From: Candidatus Saccharimonadota bacterium
Lineage (GTDB): Bacteria; Patescibacteriota; Saccharimonadia; Saccharimonadales; Saccharimonadaceae
Assembly: GCA_017514025.1 (NCBI GenBank)
Contig: JAFWLB010000003.1
Coordinates: 62,001-126,000, forward strand
Direction: 5' to 3'
Length of the DNA: 64,000 nucleotides
Below are positions 1 to 8,600 of this stretch, in pieces. The notes beneath the pieces are model-generated. The model made no database searches. It was not told the origin of the DNA and worked only from the letters and a program-made list of their open reading frames with translations. The translations under genes were made by a program, and so were the position numbers. Numbering within the stretch: the stretch's first letter is position 1; every line of letters begins with the position of its first letter.

Positions 1-749
1 GTGTTTTCGATCTTTTTCTGTTCCAGATAAAACTTGCCCTCTTTAGCGTCTTCACTGCTCAAAGAATCTACAAAGGTAATCCCTTCTGAAAAATTCTTCG
101 AGTCAGTCTTAATCGCCACCGTGATATCCGCTGCCGGCGCAAACCCGAACGCCCAGATCAAGAACCCAATAATCCCTACTGCACAAATTGCGCCCGCGAT
201 GGTTAGTTTTTTGTGCGCTTTTATCCAATTCAATAGTTTATTGCCACCTGACTTTGCTGGCTTTTTCTCCTTTTTGGCAGGCTTTTCGTCTTCCTCGTCA
301 TCCTCTTCCTCTTCATCTTCCGGCTCTTCTTCCTCCTCGGCCTCGTGCGACTTGGATTTACTCTCTGTTTTACTATCGTCTGCGGAACTTTCCGACGCGC
401 TTGCTTTCTCGTTCTCCTCTGGCTCCTCTACGTCTTCAATAGTCTGCTCCCCAGCCGCCTCTGCAGTCTCTGCCTCTGGTATCACCGGCGCCGACTGCAA
501 ATTTTTGGACACCGGCAGTTTAGTTGCCGCGGCCAATTTTACAATTGACGGATCCGTCGTCACCAGTACTACGCTCTTTTCGGCGCCCGCCCCGGCCTTG
601 CTGATGAGTTTGATATTTACCAAACTCCTAAAAACACCGGCCTTCTTTGGCGGTACCAGTGCGACGATTTTTTCTTTGCTTTTTTCGATTTTAGCAATGA
701 TATCTGTGATATCATCTTCGGGTTCGATATAAATCACGTCTTTATTCAT
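1..749 (-). CDS. Large single-pass membrane protein, N-terminal part (runs off window)
   Basis: Reading frame open from an ATG at 749 to the window edge (249 codons seen). The first ~85 residues form a compact, non-secreted domain (begins MNKDVIYIEPEDDITDII), followed by a very acidic Glu/Asp/Ser-rich linker (about residues 100-165), a Lys-rich patch and one hydrophobic segment near residues 180-205, after which the chain continues outside the cell. I recall this layout from a protein conserved across Saccharibacteria and other CPR, sometimes annotated as a baseplate J/gp47-like membrane protein, but that homology lies in the unseen C-terminal part and is unverified. A -10 box (756-761) ends 6 nt before the ATG, so the mRNA is probably leaderless. 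It is divergent from the histidine kinase. The serine-rich frame on the + strand is the antisense of the acidic linker. Confidence 0.75.
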   Translation of the reverse strand, partial: MNKDVIYIEPEDDITDIIAKIEKSKEKIVALVPPKKAGVFRSLVNIKLISKAGAGAEKSVVLVTTDPSIVKLAAATKLPVSKNLQSAPVIPEAETAEAAGEQTIEDVEEPEENEKASASESSADDSKTESKSKSHEAEEEEEPEDEEEEDDEEDEKPAKKEKKPAKSGGNKLLNWIKAHKKLTIAGAICAVGIIGFLIWAFGFAPAADITVAIKTDSKNFSEGITFVDSLSSEDAKEGKFYLEQKKIEN

Positions 750-797
750 ATATAAATTTTAACACATTTTTATACGCTTGTGTTAAAATATATATAG

Positions 798-2228
798 ATG
801 AAATTATTCAAACGTAAAACCATTTCGGCTGATCCGGCTAATCCAACTGCTGCCGCTAAAACCGGCAACCAGGCTGCTATGTCCGAAATGGCTTTGAAAG
901 TCATCCACGATGGCGTGGTGATTACGGATAAAAACGGCGTAGTCGAATTCATCAACCCTGCCGCCGTTATCATGACTGGCTGTGGCGCCCCCGACAAAGC
1001 CGTGGGCTTAGACTACGGCCTCATAATTCGCCTCGAGTCTAAAGAAGGGCGTGAGCTTTCTGATGCCGAAAACCCCCTTATCCAAGCTATGAGCACTGGC
1101 CAACCGTTGGAGACTTTTCAAGGCAATCTCATTGTCGGCCAATCCGACAAACGCATCCCTGTCGCTATCGCTGTGCTCCCGGGTGAAGGGCTAAACGGTG
1201 ACCGCGTAATCACTTTGCGCGATATCGCCAAAGAGCTCGAAGAAGAAGGCGAGCAAACCGAATTCATCTCCACCGCTTCACACGAAATGCGCACCCCCGT
1301 GGCCACCATCGACGGCTACCTTTCTCTCGCTCTTAACCCCCAAACCGCCTCGATCGACGAGCGCGCTCGCGGCTATTTAACTGCCGCTCAGGCCGCTTCT
1401 AAGCATCTCGGCAAGCTTTTCCAAGATCTGCTCGACGTCACCAAACTCGACGACGGACATATTCGCCCGCGCTTTGTGCCGGCAGAAATGGTTGGTTTCG
1501 TAGCTAAAATCGTGGGCGACTACGCCGAGCGTGCTAAAACCGCAAAAATCAACCTCAGTTTTGGCTCGTCCGAGCCTCAAGTTTTGGGCGACACTCGTCG
1601 TATTGAGCAAGTGGCCTACAGCTATATCGACGTCAATTTCATGCGCGAAATTTTAGACAATTTGATTGACAACGCCCTCAAATACACTCCCGCCGGCGGT
1701 TCTGTCTATATCAACGTTCGAGGCGACGGCGACCGGGTACTTATCAATGTTACCGACACCGGTATGGGTATTTCTTCGGACGACCTCGCCCACATTTTTC
1801 AAAAGTTTTACCGTGCTGACAATTCCGACACCCGCACTATCGGCGGCACTGGACTAGGCCTCTATCTAGTCAAACAACGCGCCGAAGCCATGGGGGGTCG
1901 CGTTTGGGCTGAGTCGGCCTTTGGCGAAGGCTCGACCTTTTATGTTTCTCTGCCTCGCCTCACTCAAGATGAATATGAAAAACGCATGATCGCTGTTCGC
2001 AACCAGCAAATGCAAGCTGCAGCTACGCAACCTGCTCCTGTCCCACAACAGCGGCCTATTCCTACTCCACGGCCCCAGCCGGCTCCTGCCCCTCAGCCAC
2101 AGCCTCAACCCGTTCTTCAGCCACAGCCAGTCGCTCCGCCTGCTCCACCCACCCCACCTGCTCCGCCGATGCAACCCATTCAACAACCTATTCAATCAAA
2201 TATCAATCTAAACGGAGAAGCAAAATGA
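798..2228 (+). CDS. PAS-domain sensor histidine kinase, cytoplasmic, with Pro/Gln-rich tail
   Basis: 476 aa. No membrane segment or signal peptide, so it is a soluble kinase. A PAS-like domain spans about 30-145; the HisKA dimerisation helix carries the phospho-accepting His162 in TASHEMRTP; the HATPase_c domain (about 280-388) shows the N box (NLIDNALKYTP), G1 box (DTGMGIS), F box (FQKFYRAD) and G2 box (TGLGLYLVKQ). From about residue 405 the chain is a low-complexity Pro/Gln/Ala tail, unusual for this family. It overlaps the receiver gene by 4 nt (ATGA), so the two are translationally coupled and form a two-component pair. A TAAAAT box (784-789) ends 8 nt before the ATG and no Shine-Dalgarno site is present. 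The signal sensed cannot be read from the sequence. Confidence 0.93.
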   Translation: MKLFKRKTISADPANPTAAAKTGNQAAMSEMALKVIHDGVVITDKNGVVEFINPAAVIMTGCGAPDKAVGLDYGLIIRLESKEGRELSDAENPLIQAMSTGQPLETFQGNLIVGQSDKRIPVAIAVLPGEGLNGDRVITLRDIAKELEEEGEQTEFISTASHEMRTPVATIDGYLSLALNPQTASIDERARGYLTAAQAASKHLGKLFQDLLDVTKLDDGHIRPRFVPAEMVGFVAKIVGDYAERAKTAKINLSFGSSEPQVLGDTRRIEQVAYSYIDVNFMREILDNLIDNALKYTPAGGSVYINVRGDGDRVLINVTDTGMGISSDDLAHIFQKFYRADNSDTRTIGGTGLGLYLVKQRAEAMGGRVWAESAFGEGSTFYVSLPRLTQDEYEKRMIAVRNQQMQAAATQPAPVPQQRPIPTPRPQPAPAPQPQPQPVLQPQPVAPPAPPTPPAPPMQPIQQPIQSNINLNGEAK

Positions 2229-2743
2229 GTAAAATAATGGTAGTAGAAGACGACGCGAGCTTGCGCGAGATTTACAGTATTCGCATCACCGCCGAAGGCT
2301 ACGAGGTGGTCTCCGCCGGCGATGGAGAAGAGGCTTTAGCCATGGCCGTCCGCGAAAAACCCGATTTGATCCTGAGTGACGTGATGATGCCCAAAATTTC
2401 CGGTTTTGATATGCTAGACATTCTTCGCTCTACTCCGGAAACAGCCGGCATTAAAGTCATCATGATGACCGCCCTTTCGGCTGACGACCAACGCGCCCGC
2501 GGCGAACGCCTTGGCGCCGAACGTTATCTCGTCAAATCCCAAGTCGGCATTGAAGATGTTGTCAACGCCATTCACGAAGTCCTAGGTGACAAACCTGTTC
2601 CAGCCCCGGCTCCCGCCGCTCCTGTCCCCACCGCGGCACCAGCTAACCCTGCGCCAGCTCCTGCCGCTCCCGCTCAAGCCGCCCCGCAACCAGCTCCTCA
2701 ATCACAGGTAGACCATGCCCAACCCACCAATTCGGCTCAATAA
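2225..2743 (+). CDS. Stand-alone response regulator receiver with Pro/Ala-rich tail
   Basis: 172 aa. A single CheY-like receiver (1-120) with the acidic triad E8-D9-D10, phosphorylatable Asp52 (ILSDVMMPK), switch Thr82 and Lys104. There is no DNA-binding or enzymatic output domain; residues from about 122 to the end are a Pro/Ala-rich tail resembling the tail of the partner kinase. It is therefore likely to act by protein-protein contact rather than directly as a transcription factor (inference). It overlaps the kinase stop by 4 nt and the next gene by 29 nt, consistent with one transcript. Confidence 0.92.
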   Translation: MSKIMVVEDDASLREIYSIRITAEGYEVVSAGDGEEALAMAVREKPDLILSDVMMPKISGFDMLDILRSTPETAGIKVIMMTALSADDQRARGERLGAERYLVKSQVGIEDVVNAIHEVLGDKPVPAPAPAAPVPTAAPANPAPAPAAPAQAAPQPAPQSQVDHAQPTNSAQ

Positions 2744-3389
2744 ATTTCTCGCCGAACGCCTTGGCGTTTCTCGCCGTGATGCCGATGACTTAATCGCCGC
2801 TGGTAAAGTCACTGTGAATGGCCAGGAAGCATCTTTAGGAAATAAAGTAGACAGAACGTCAAAGATATGTTATAATAACAGAACTATCCCCTTTGACACA
2901 GAGTATATTTACTTGGCTTTCAACAAACCGATCGGCTACGTTTGCTCCCGTAGGTCTCAAGGCAGTGCGCCCACTCTCTATGAGCTCCTTCCTCCCAGAT
3001 ACCAAAAACTCAAAACCGTCGGTCGTCTCGACAAAGATTCTTCTGGTTTAATTCTCCTCACTAATGACGGTGATTTTGCTTTTCAGCAAACTCACCCTAA
3101 ATTTAAAAAAGAAAAAGTTTACGAAGTCGAACTCGACAAACCCCTGCAGCCCCTTCACCAACAAATGATTTCCGATTTTGGCGTCATACTTGACGACGGC
3201 CCCAGTAAATTCACCGTAATTCGTGACAAAAATCATTACGTTGTGATCTTGCAAGAAGGACGCAACCGCCAAATCCGTCGCACTTTTGCCGCGCTAGGCT
3301 ACACGGTTGCCAAACTCCACCGCACTCAGTTCGGCAAATACCAACTTAATGACTTAAAGCCAGGAAAATATGCTATAATTAAGACATGA
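2715..3389 (+). CDS. Pseudouridine synthase, RsuA/RluB family
   Basis: 224 aa. An N-terminal S4 RNA-binding domain (about 5-55) is followed by the RsuA-type catalytic core with the signature VGRLDKDSSGL, catalytic Asp106, and the C-terminal EGRNRQIRR motif. It converts uridine to pseudouridine in rRNA; whether 16S (RsuA-like) or 23S (RluB/E/F-like) cannot be decided here. The start lies 29 nt inside the receiver gene; the S4 domain begins immediately after it, so no upstream start is needed. Its stop overlaps the next ATG (ATGA). Confidence 0.9.
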   Translation: MPNPPIRLNKFLAERLGVSRRDADDLIAAGKVTVNGQEASLGNKVDRTSKICYNNRTIPFDTEYIYLAFNKPIGYVCSRRSQGSAPTLYELLPPRYQKLKTVGRLDKDSSGLILLTNDGDFAFQQTHPKFKKEKVYEVELDKPLQPLHQQMISDFGVILDDGPSKFTVIRDKNHYVVILQEGRNRQIRRTFAALGYTVAKLHRTQFGKYQLNDLKPGKYAIIKT

Positions 3390-4609
3390 GCACTATTTTG
3401 GCGCTAGATATTGGCACGGAATTTGTCAAAGCGGTATTAGCTAAACCCGCCAAAAAAGGCGACCTCGAAATTTTGGGCGTAGGTAAAGCTAGGCAAGTGG
3501 AAGGCAATATGCACGCCGGGGCGGTGGCGGATATTCCTGCTGTAGTTTCCGTGTGCGAAGACGCACTAGTCCAAGTAGAGGAGCAAGCTGGTGAACGCGC
3601 TAACTTGACCGTTGTCGGTATTGCTGGTGAGCTGATTAAGGGTAATACCACTACTGTAAATTACTCTCGTAAAAACCCCAACAAGCCAATCACTGATGCC
3701 GAAATGGAGCAAATTATCCGTAAAGTCCAGCAAAAATCTGGCGAAGTCGCCAAAAAAACCGTAGCACTAGAGACCGGCAACGACAATGTAGAGGTGAGAC
3801 TGATCAACTCAGCGATTGTCTCTCTAACAATTGATGGATACAAAATCTCTAATCCAATCGGTTTTAAAGGTTCAGATATTGTAATCCAATTCTACACGGC
3901 TTTTGCCCCACTTATTCACGTTGCCGCGATCGAAAAAGTCTGCGCAGAATTAAATTTGGACCTTTTGACAGTAGCAGTAGAGCCATTTGCGGTTTGCCGC
4001 GCCTGCCTGGGAGATGATATCGAGTCTAGTTTTTCCGGCATTGTCATGGATATCGGCGGTGGCACGACGGACATCGCCGTGGTAGAAGACGGCGGCGTAG
4101 AAGGCACCAAAATGTTTGGCATCGGCGGGCGTAGTTTTACCCACCAAATCGCCGAATCTCTGGGAGTAGATTTTGAAACGGCGGAAAACTACAAACTAGA
4201 CTACGACACCGGCAAGCTAGACGACAGAATCAAGTCAAAAATTGAGACGGCCCTGTCGCGAAACATTTCAGTATGGCTAACCGGTGTAGAAGTAGCTTTG
4301 GAAGAATTCGAAAACATCGGCAGTCTGCCACGCAACATCTTACTCTGTGGAGGTGGCGCAGGGCTATCACTTTTACAAGAAACTTTGGCGATTTCCGACT
4401 GGTATGAAAGTTTGCCGTTTTCGCGCCGACCTTTGATCCATCTAATTGATGTGGCGGATTTACCAAACTTGATAGCTAAAAAAGATTTCGGTCTAGATCA
4501 CTCTTTTGCCACAGCTCTCGGTTTACTCCGAGTAGGGGTAGACACTCTTGCGGGCGCCCCCTCCGAAAACAAGCTCCGCGCCAAGATTGCTAAGTTGCTT
4601 CAGAACTAG
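3386..4609 (+). CDS. FtsA/PilM-family actin-like ATPase
   Basis: 407 aa. Actin/HSP70-like fold: phosphate-1 motif ILALDIGTEFVKAV at the N-terminus, an SHS2-like insertion (about 75-170), phosphate-2 motif VMDIGGGTTDIAVVE and adenosine motif LLCGGGAGL. These features fit FtsA (membrane tether of FtsZ) or PilM (cytoplasmic type IV pilus platform). The C-terminus ends in a basic helix (NKLRAKIAKLLQN) that could be an FtsA-like membrane-targeting amphipathic helix. No pil or fts neighbours are present to decide. Although it overlaps the preceding gene by 4 nt it also has a perfect TATAAT (3374-3379) exactly 6 nt before its ATG, so it may also be made from its own leaderless transcript. Confidence 0.8.
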   Translation: MSTILALDIGTEFVKAVLAKPAKKGDLEILGVGKARQVEGNMHAGAVADIPAVVSVCEDALVQVEEQAGERANLTVVGIAGELIKGNTTTVNYSRKNPNKPITDAEMEQIIRKVQQKSGEVAKKTVALETGNDNVEVRLINSAIVSLTIDGYKISNPIGFKGSDIVIQFYTAFAPLIHVAAIEKVCAELNLDLLTVAVEPFAVCRACLGDDIESSFSGIVMDIGGGTTDIAVVEDGGVEGTKMFGIGGRSFTHQIAESLGVDFETAENYKLDYDTGKLDDRIKSKIETALSRNISVWLTGVEVALEEFENIGSLPRNILLCGGGAGLSLLQETLAISDWYESLPFSRRPLIHLIDVADLPNLIAKKDFGLDHSFATALGLLRVGVDTLAGAPSENKLRAKIAKLLQN

Positions 4610-4610
4610 T

Positions 4611-6485
4611 CTATTCAATCACCGCTTTAATCCGCCGTACCCCAGCTGAGGACGATTCTTCTTTCTTGATCTTAAACTTACCAATTAGCCCCGTATGTTC
4701 CACATGCGGACCGCCGCAGACTTCACGCGAGACAGGTTTTTCAAAGTCCCCGATTGTGTAGACGGTCAATTTCTCTGGATATTTCTCCCAGAACTGTCCG
4801 TGCGCGTGTAGCTCATTCCGTGCGTATTCTTTATCATATTCGTCATGCACCACCGGCAAATCCGCCTCAATCCACTCATTTACTTGTGCCTCTATCGCCG
4901 CCTTCTCCTCTGGCGTCATCTTATGGTCTAGGTTGAAGTCAAAACGCACTCTTTCCGCAGTGATATTAGAGCCTTTTTGGCAAATCGAAGGATCCACTAG
5001 TTTCTGCAAAGCCGCCAGTAGCAAATGCGTAGCAGTGTGGTACTTCACCGTCTGCTCGCCGTGGTCCTCCAGACCACCTTTAAACATCCCCTTCGAAGCC
5101 GTCTGTGACCGCTCTCGCTGCTCACTCAAGGCTGCCTCAAATTCCTTCAAATAGTTCGGCGTTAGCTCAATTCCTTCCCGGTAGCATTCTTCCACGGATA
5201 GCTCCAACGGAAAACCATAAGTATCTTGCAGTTTAAACAAGTCATACCCGGACAACTGTTTTTGTGAAATTTTCTTTAGTTCCCTTAGCCCCCTGTTCAA
5301 AGTTTTTCTGAAAACTTTTTCTTCCGTTAGCAACACGTCCAAGGCCGATTCTCGATGTGTCAAAATCGAATCTGGCAACTCTTCGTAATTAGAAGCTACA
5401 ATCGGCACAATCTCCGATAGAAAGTTGGCCGAAATTCCTAGATCTAACGCCCTAAGAATTGCTCGACGTAGTAGCCGCCTAAGACAATACCCCTGAGTTT
5501 TGTTAGACGGCACTAAGCCTTGTGCGGCCAAAAGATACGCGCCCCGAATATGATCGGCAATTACTCGCATCTCGTCGGTGTTATTCTCATAAGATTTGCC
5601 GGACATTTCCTCTAGCTTTTTCACGATCGGTTTCATCAGTGAGATCTTAAACACGTCAAACGAGCCAATCGCCGCCGCCGCAATCCTTTCCAATCCCCCG
5701 CCAAAGTCCACATTTTTCTTTTCCAATTCAGAAAAGCTCCCGTCTTCATTTCGCTTATATTGCATAAATACCTGATTGCCGATTTCCATAAATCTAGCCC
5801 CATCTGACGCCGGATGAGCTTTTCCGTACTTAGCCTCATCTTGCAAATCTGCGCCAAAGTCGTAGAATACTTCACTATCTGGCCCGCACGGGTCGCCAAT
5901 CGGCGTGGTTTCGCATCCCCCACCCCGACTCCACCAGTTTTCGTGGTCATCGTAAAAGAAAATCCTCTCCCCAGGCTTAATTCCTCGTTTGTCGCCCTCG
6001 GCCGCTGTGCCAATTTCTGCAATTTTCGCCTCTAGTCCGGCCTCACGAAACACTTTTTGCCAAATTTTTGCCGCTTCTTCATCTTTCGGGATGCCGTATT
6101 TTTTATTCCCAATAAAACACGTCACATAGATTTTTTCCGGATCTAGCCCCACCACTTTAGTCAAAAACTCAAAGAAATTCCGGATCTGTTCTTCCTTAAA
6201 ATAATCGCCCAAGGACCAGTTCCCCAGCATCTCAAACACTGTGGTATGGCGTGGATCACCCACGTCATCAATATCCTGCATCCGCATCGATGGCTGCGAA
6301 TCGCATAACCTTTTCCCGTCCTTATGTGGCTCCCCCAACAAATACGGCAAAAGCGGCTGCATCCCCGATCCGGTAAATAAGGTCGTCGGGTCACCCTCCA
6401 GCACCAGCGGCGCCGGCTGAATTACCTTGTGCCCATGGGCTTTTTGAAACTCTAAAAATTTTTGTCTAATCTCATTTGCATCCAT
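4611..6485 (-). CDS. alaS: Alanyl-tRNA synthetase lacking the C-Ala domain
   Basis: 624 aa, against roughly 875 aa for typical bacterial AlaRS. The class II aminoacylation domain (from residue 1, with motif-2-type residues in RHTTVFEMLGNWSLGDYF) and the tRNA-recognition domain are present. The editing domain keeps both zinc/editing motifs: HTATH at 483-487 and CGGPH at 590-594. The protein stops about 30 residues later, so the coiled coil and DHHA1-type C-Ala domain are absent. There is no orphan C-Ala gene in the window. TATAAT (6492-6497 on this strand) lies 6 nt before the ATG and there is no Shine-Dalgarno site. It is convergent with the FtsA/PilM-like gene with a 1-nt gap. Confidence 0.96.
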   Translation of the reverse strand: MDANEIRQKFLEFQKAHGHKVIQPAPLVLEGDPTTLFTGSGMQPLLPYLLGEPHKDGKRLCDSQPSMRMQDIDDVGDPRHTTVFEMLGNWSLGDYFKEEQIRNFFEFLTKVVGLDPEKIYVTCFIGNKKYGIPKDEEAAKIWQKVFREAGLEAKIAEIGTAAEGDKRGIKPGERIFFYDDHENWWSRGGGCETTPIGDPCGPDSEVFYDFGADLQDEAKYGKAHPASDGARFMEIGNQVFMQYKRNEDGSFSELEKKNVDFGGGLERIAAAAIGSFDVFKISLMKPIVKKLEEMSGKSYENNTDEMRVIADHIRGAYLLAAQGLVPSNKTQGYCLRRLLRRAILRALDLGISANFLSEIVPIVASNYEELPDSILTHRESALDVLLTEEKVFRKTLNRGLRELKKISQKQLSGYDLFKLQDTYGFPLELSVEECYREGIELTPNYLKEFEAALSEQRERSQTASKGMFKGGLEDHGEQTVKYHTATHLLLAALQKLVDPSICQKGSNITAERVRFDFNLDHKMTPEEKAAIEAQVNEWIEADLPVVHDEYDKEYARNELHAHGQFWEKYPEKLTVYTIGDFEKPVSREVCGGPHVEHTGLIGKFKIKKEESSSAGVRRIKAVIE

Positions 6486-6508
6486 ACGGCAATTATATCA
6501 GATTTTAC

Positions 6509-6536
6509 TTGCATTTTTCAAAAATCGTGCTAAAAT
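6509..6536 (+). promoter_or_regulatory. Sigma70-type promoter of the 64-aa small protein gene
   Basis: TTGCAT (6509-6514), 16-nt spacer, TAAAAT (6531-6536). It is followed by an AAAAGGA ribosome binding site and the ATG at 6566, so this unit has a conventional short leader. Confidence 0.65.
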
Positions 6537-6565
6537 AAGCTTAAGAATAACTAAAAGGAATTATT

Positions 6566-6760
6566 ATGGCACAAGCAAAAAGAAAAACTACTACCAAAAC
6601 TGCTAAAAAATCTGGTGCAAGGCGCCAAACTGGCAGCCGCGCCAACACTCGCACCTGCAAAAAGCAGCAACAACAAGGCTCCAATATGTTCTTTGTAATT
6701 TCTATGAGCATGCTTGCTGCGACTTTGCTCTTTGCCAACCTTTTGATGATGATTTCTTAG
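6566..6760 (+). CDS. Small basic single-pass membrane protein, unknown function
   Basis: 64 aa. Residues 1-38 are extremely Lys/Arg/Thr/Gln-rich, and 41-62 form one hydrophobic helix rich in Met and Leu that ends the protein (a tail anchor or a C-terminal membrane segment with the basic part in the cytoplasm). It has a promoter and an AAAAGGA ribosome binding site, which support this frame over the antisense frames covering the same stretch. The basic region may bind nucleic acid or lipid head groups (inference). It is convergent with mnmA, overlapping its end by 4 nt. I do not recognise a family. Confidence 0.65.
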   Translation: MAQAKRKTTTKTAKKSGARRQTGSRANTRTCKKQQQQGSNMFFVISMSMLAATLLFANLLMMIS

Positions 6761-7797
6761 GCGATTATTCCGCCACCTAGACAAATCTCTCCATCGTACA
6801 ACACGGCACTCTGCCCCGAGGCCGGGCGCTTAACTTTTTGTGCAAATTTCAAAACCTCACCATCAAACGTCGCCGGAATTAGCGGCGCCCGATGCCTAAG
6901 ACGAACTGACATCTCTTTTTTCATTTGACTTCTAATAAAAACATCTCTCAACTTCAGTTCGTCAGTCCATAGCTCATCGCTATTCAAATTTTTCGACACA
7001 TACACAATATTATTTTTTACATCTTTCTTGACCACATAATACGGCAACCCGTCATTCACTTCTCCTTCTACGCCATTCAAATACAGCCCATGCCGCTGCC
7101 CGATCGTATAAAAAATCACGCCTTCATGGTAACCCAGCACCTTCTCGCTCTCAATTTCTCGTATCTCCCCCGGCTCCATATCGATATATTCCTTCAAAAA
7201 ATCTTTCATCCCTACTTCTCCCACAAAACACACTCCCATGGATTCTTTTTTATAAGCATTATGCAAACCATGTTTTTCGGCCAACTTCTTCACTTCCGGT
7301 TTGGTCATTTCGCCAGTCGGGAAAATCGTATGAGCAAGAGCCTCCTCCGATATGCGATAAAGAAAATAAGTCTGGTCTTTATTCTCGTCCACCGCCCTAG
7401 CAAGATCGCCATTTATGGTCCTTGCATAGTGACCTGTGGCAATAAAATCAGCTCCTCGCTCCATCGCCTTTTCATAAAACAGCTTAAACTTGATCTCTTG
7501 GTTGCACATGATATCCGGATTTGGCGTATTGCCCGCCCGAAATTCATTTAGCATGTATTCTACTACTTTTTCTCGGTACTCTTTTTCAAAATCCCACACC
7601 TCAAAATCAATCCCCAGCTTCACCGCCACTCGCTTCGCGTCCGCCAGATCCTCCGCCCATGGGCACTTCATGCCCGGCAAATCCTGCGACCAGTTTTTCA
7701 TATATACCCCCACAACCTTATAACCCTGTTGCAGCAAAAGTAGCGCCGCTACCGACGAATCCACCCCCCCACTCATTCCTACATACACCGTCTGCAT
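6757..7797 (-). CDS. mnmA: tRNA-uridine 2-sulfurtransferase MnmA
   Basis: 346 aa. It thiolates U34 of tRNA-Lys, -Glu and -Gln (s2U34) using ATP and a sulfur donor. PP-loop SGGVDSS near the N-terminus; first catalytic Cys in NPDIMCNQEIKF; second in SMGVCFVGE (the usual family motif is STGICFIGE); C-terminal RPASGQSAVLYDG barrel motif. The start is set at the ATG beginning MQTVYVGMSGG: an ATG 15 nt upstream also exists but lies within the -10 box (TATAAT, 7804-7809 on this strand), which ends 6 nt before the chosen ATG. A NifS/IscS-type desulfurase, the likely sulfur source, lies two genes away. Confidence 0.96.
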   Translation of the reverse strand: MQTVYVGMSGGVDSSVAALLLLQQGYKVVGVYMKNWSQDLPGMKCPWAEDLADAKRVAVKLGIDFEVWDFEKEYREKVVEYMLNEFRAGNTPNPDIMCNQEIKFKLFYEKAMERGADFIATGHYARTINGDLARAVDENKDQTYFLYRISEEALAHTIFPTGEMTKPEVKKLAEKHGLHNAYKKESMGVCFVGEVGMKDFLKEYIDMEPGEIREIESEKVLGYHEGVIFYTIGQRHGLYLNGVEGEVNDGLPYYVVKKDVKNNIVYVSKNLNSDELWTDELKLRDVFIRSQMKKEMSVRLRHRAPLIPATFDGEVLKFAQKVKRPASGQSAVLYDGEICLGGGIIA

Positions 7798-7803
7798 AAC
7801 TAT

Positions 7804-7809
7804 ATTATA
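7804..7809 (-). promoter_or_regulatory. -10 box of mnmA, defines leaderless start
   Basis: TATAAT on the minus strand ending 6 nt before the mnmA ATG at 7797. The expected transcription start coincides with the start codon, which excludes the longer ATG at 7812 as the start on this transcript. Confidence 0.65.
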
Positions 7810-7830
7810 CAATATTTTGACACATAAACA

Positions 7831-7856
7831 AAGGGCAGACTATGGTCTGCTCTTTT
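7831..7856 (-). terminator. Intrinsic terminator downstream of clpP-like gene
   Basis: GGGCAGAC (7833-7840), TATG loop, GTCTGCTC (7845-7852). Read on the minus strand the stem is followed by TTTGTTTAT. It lies just after the clpP-like stop and before the mnmA promoter, separating the two units. A run of T after the stem on the + strand means it could also work in that direction. Confidence 0.7.
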
Positions 7857-7874
7857 GGGGGTGGAGCGCCACGC

Positions 7875-8528
7875 CTACAAGATGTCGTCGATATCCGTCA
7901 CGATTTCGTCGATGAACCCGCGCGCCAATGCATCCTCGGGGAGCATGTAAAGCTCCACGCGTTCCAATGCATCGTAATCCACGCCGTTCATATCGCTATG
8001 CTTCAAAACGTGAGCTTTTATTACCTCATGTTTGAAGCGCTCGTTGAACTTAGCGCGGTCCTGCATTTTGCCGGCCGAGCCACCAGCGAAAGAGCTACCC
8101 TCGTGCATCAAGAATGTCGTGTAGGGCATAGCGAACCGTTTATGGCCGGCGATCCCAATCAGAAACGCCATCGAGCACCATTCTCCCACGTTGATGGTGT
8201 AAATCGGAGTTTTCGACGTCTCAATCGCCGATAAAAGTGAAAAGCCCTCCGTAATTTCACCACCTGGAGAATTGATGTAGAGCCGAATTGGCTCGCGCTC
8301 GTTGATCGGCAGTCCTTTATCGGCTCGGTTGAAGTCAAAAATCTGCTCGACCAGCTTCCCCGTCATCGACACGCTTACATAGATGCACTTACTCTCGAAA
8401 TCGAGCGACTCAATCTCCCCGTTGAGATACAGCCTCCTATCTTCCAGCTCCCTCGTTCTAAGAAATTCTTCCAAACTACATTCCACGTTCACGCCAAGCT
8501 TAGCCGGCAAAGGCTCCATAGTAGACAT
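7875..8528 (-). CDS. ClpP-family serine protease, divergent
   Basis: 217 aa. ClpP/crotonase fold. The oxyanion region SPGGEITEG, the nucleophile Ser in GEWCSMAFLIGIAG (family: GMAASMGAFLLAAG) and the His in FLMHEGSSFAGG are present. The stretch that should carry the catalytic Asp (family ERDTDRD) reads VDYDALERVELYM and cannot be aligned without a gap, so the third triad member is uncertain. The sequence is far from canonical ClpP; it may be a ClpR-like or alternative ClpP subunit. It has a strong AGGAGGTGG site just upstream of the ATG, unlike the leaderless neighbours, and its own terminator. Confidence 0.85.
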   Translation of the reverse strand: MSTMEPLPAKLGVNVECSLEEFLRTRELEDRRLYLNGEIESLDFESKCIYVSVSMTGKLVEQIFDFNRADKGLPINEREPIRLYINSPGGEITEGFSLLSAIETSKTPIYTINVGEWCSMAFLIGIAGHKRFAMPYTTFLMHEGSSFAGGSAGKMQDRAKFNERFKHEVIKAHVLKHSDMNGVDYDALERVELYMLPEDALARGFIDEIVTDIDDIL

Positions 8529-8600
8529 AAAACCACCTCCTGATAATTTACTGTTTGCCCACTAAACCTGTTTCTAGTTTACCCCTAAAATCAAAAATCA

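Noticed and set aside
34-732. Ser-rich + strand ORF of 232 codons
   Set aside because: Antisense of a good minus-strand membrane protein gene; the poly-Ser run is the complement of its Glu/Asp-rich linker (GAG/GAA/GAT codons), and no start signal is present.
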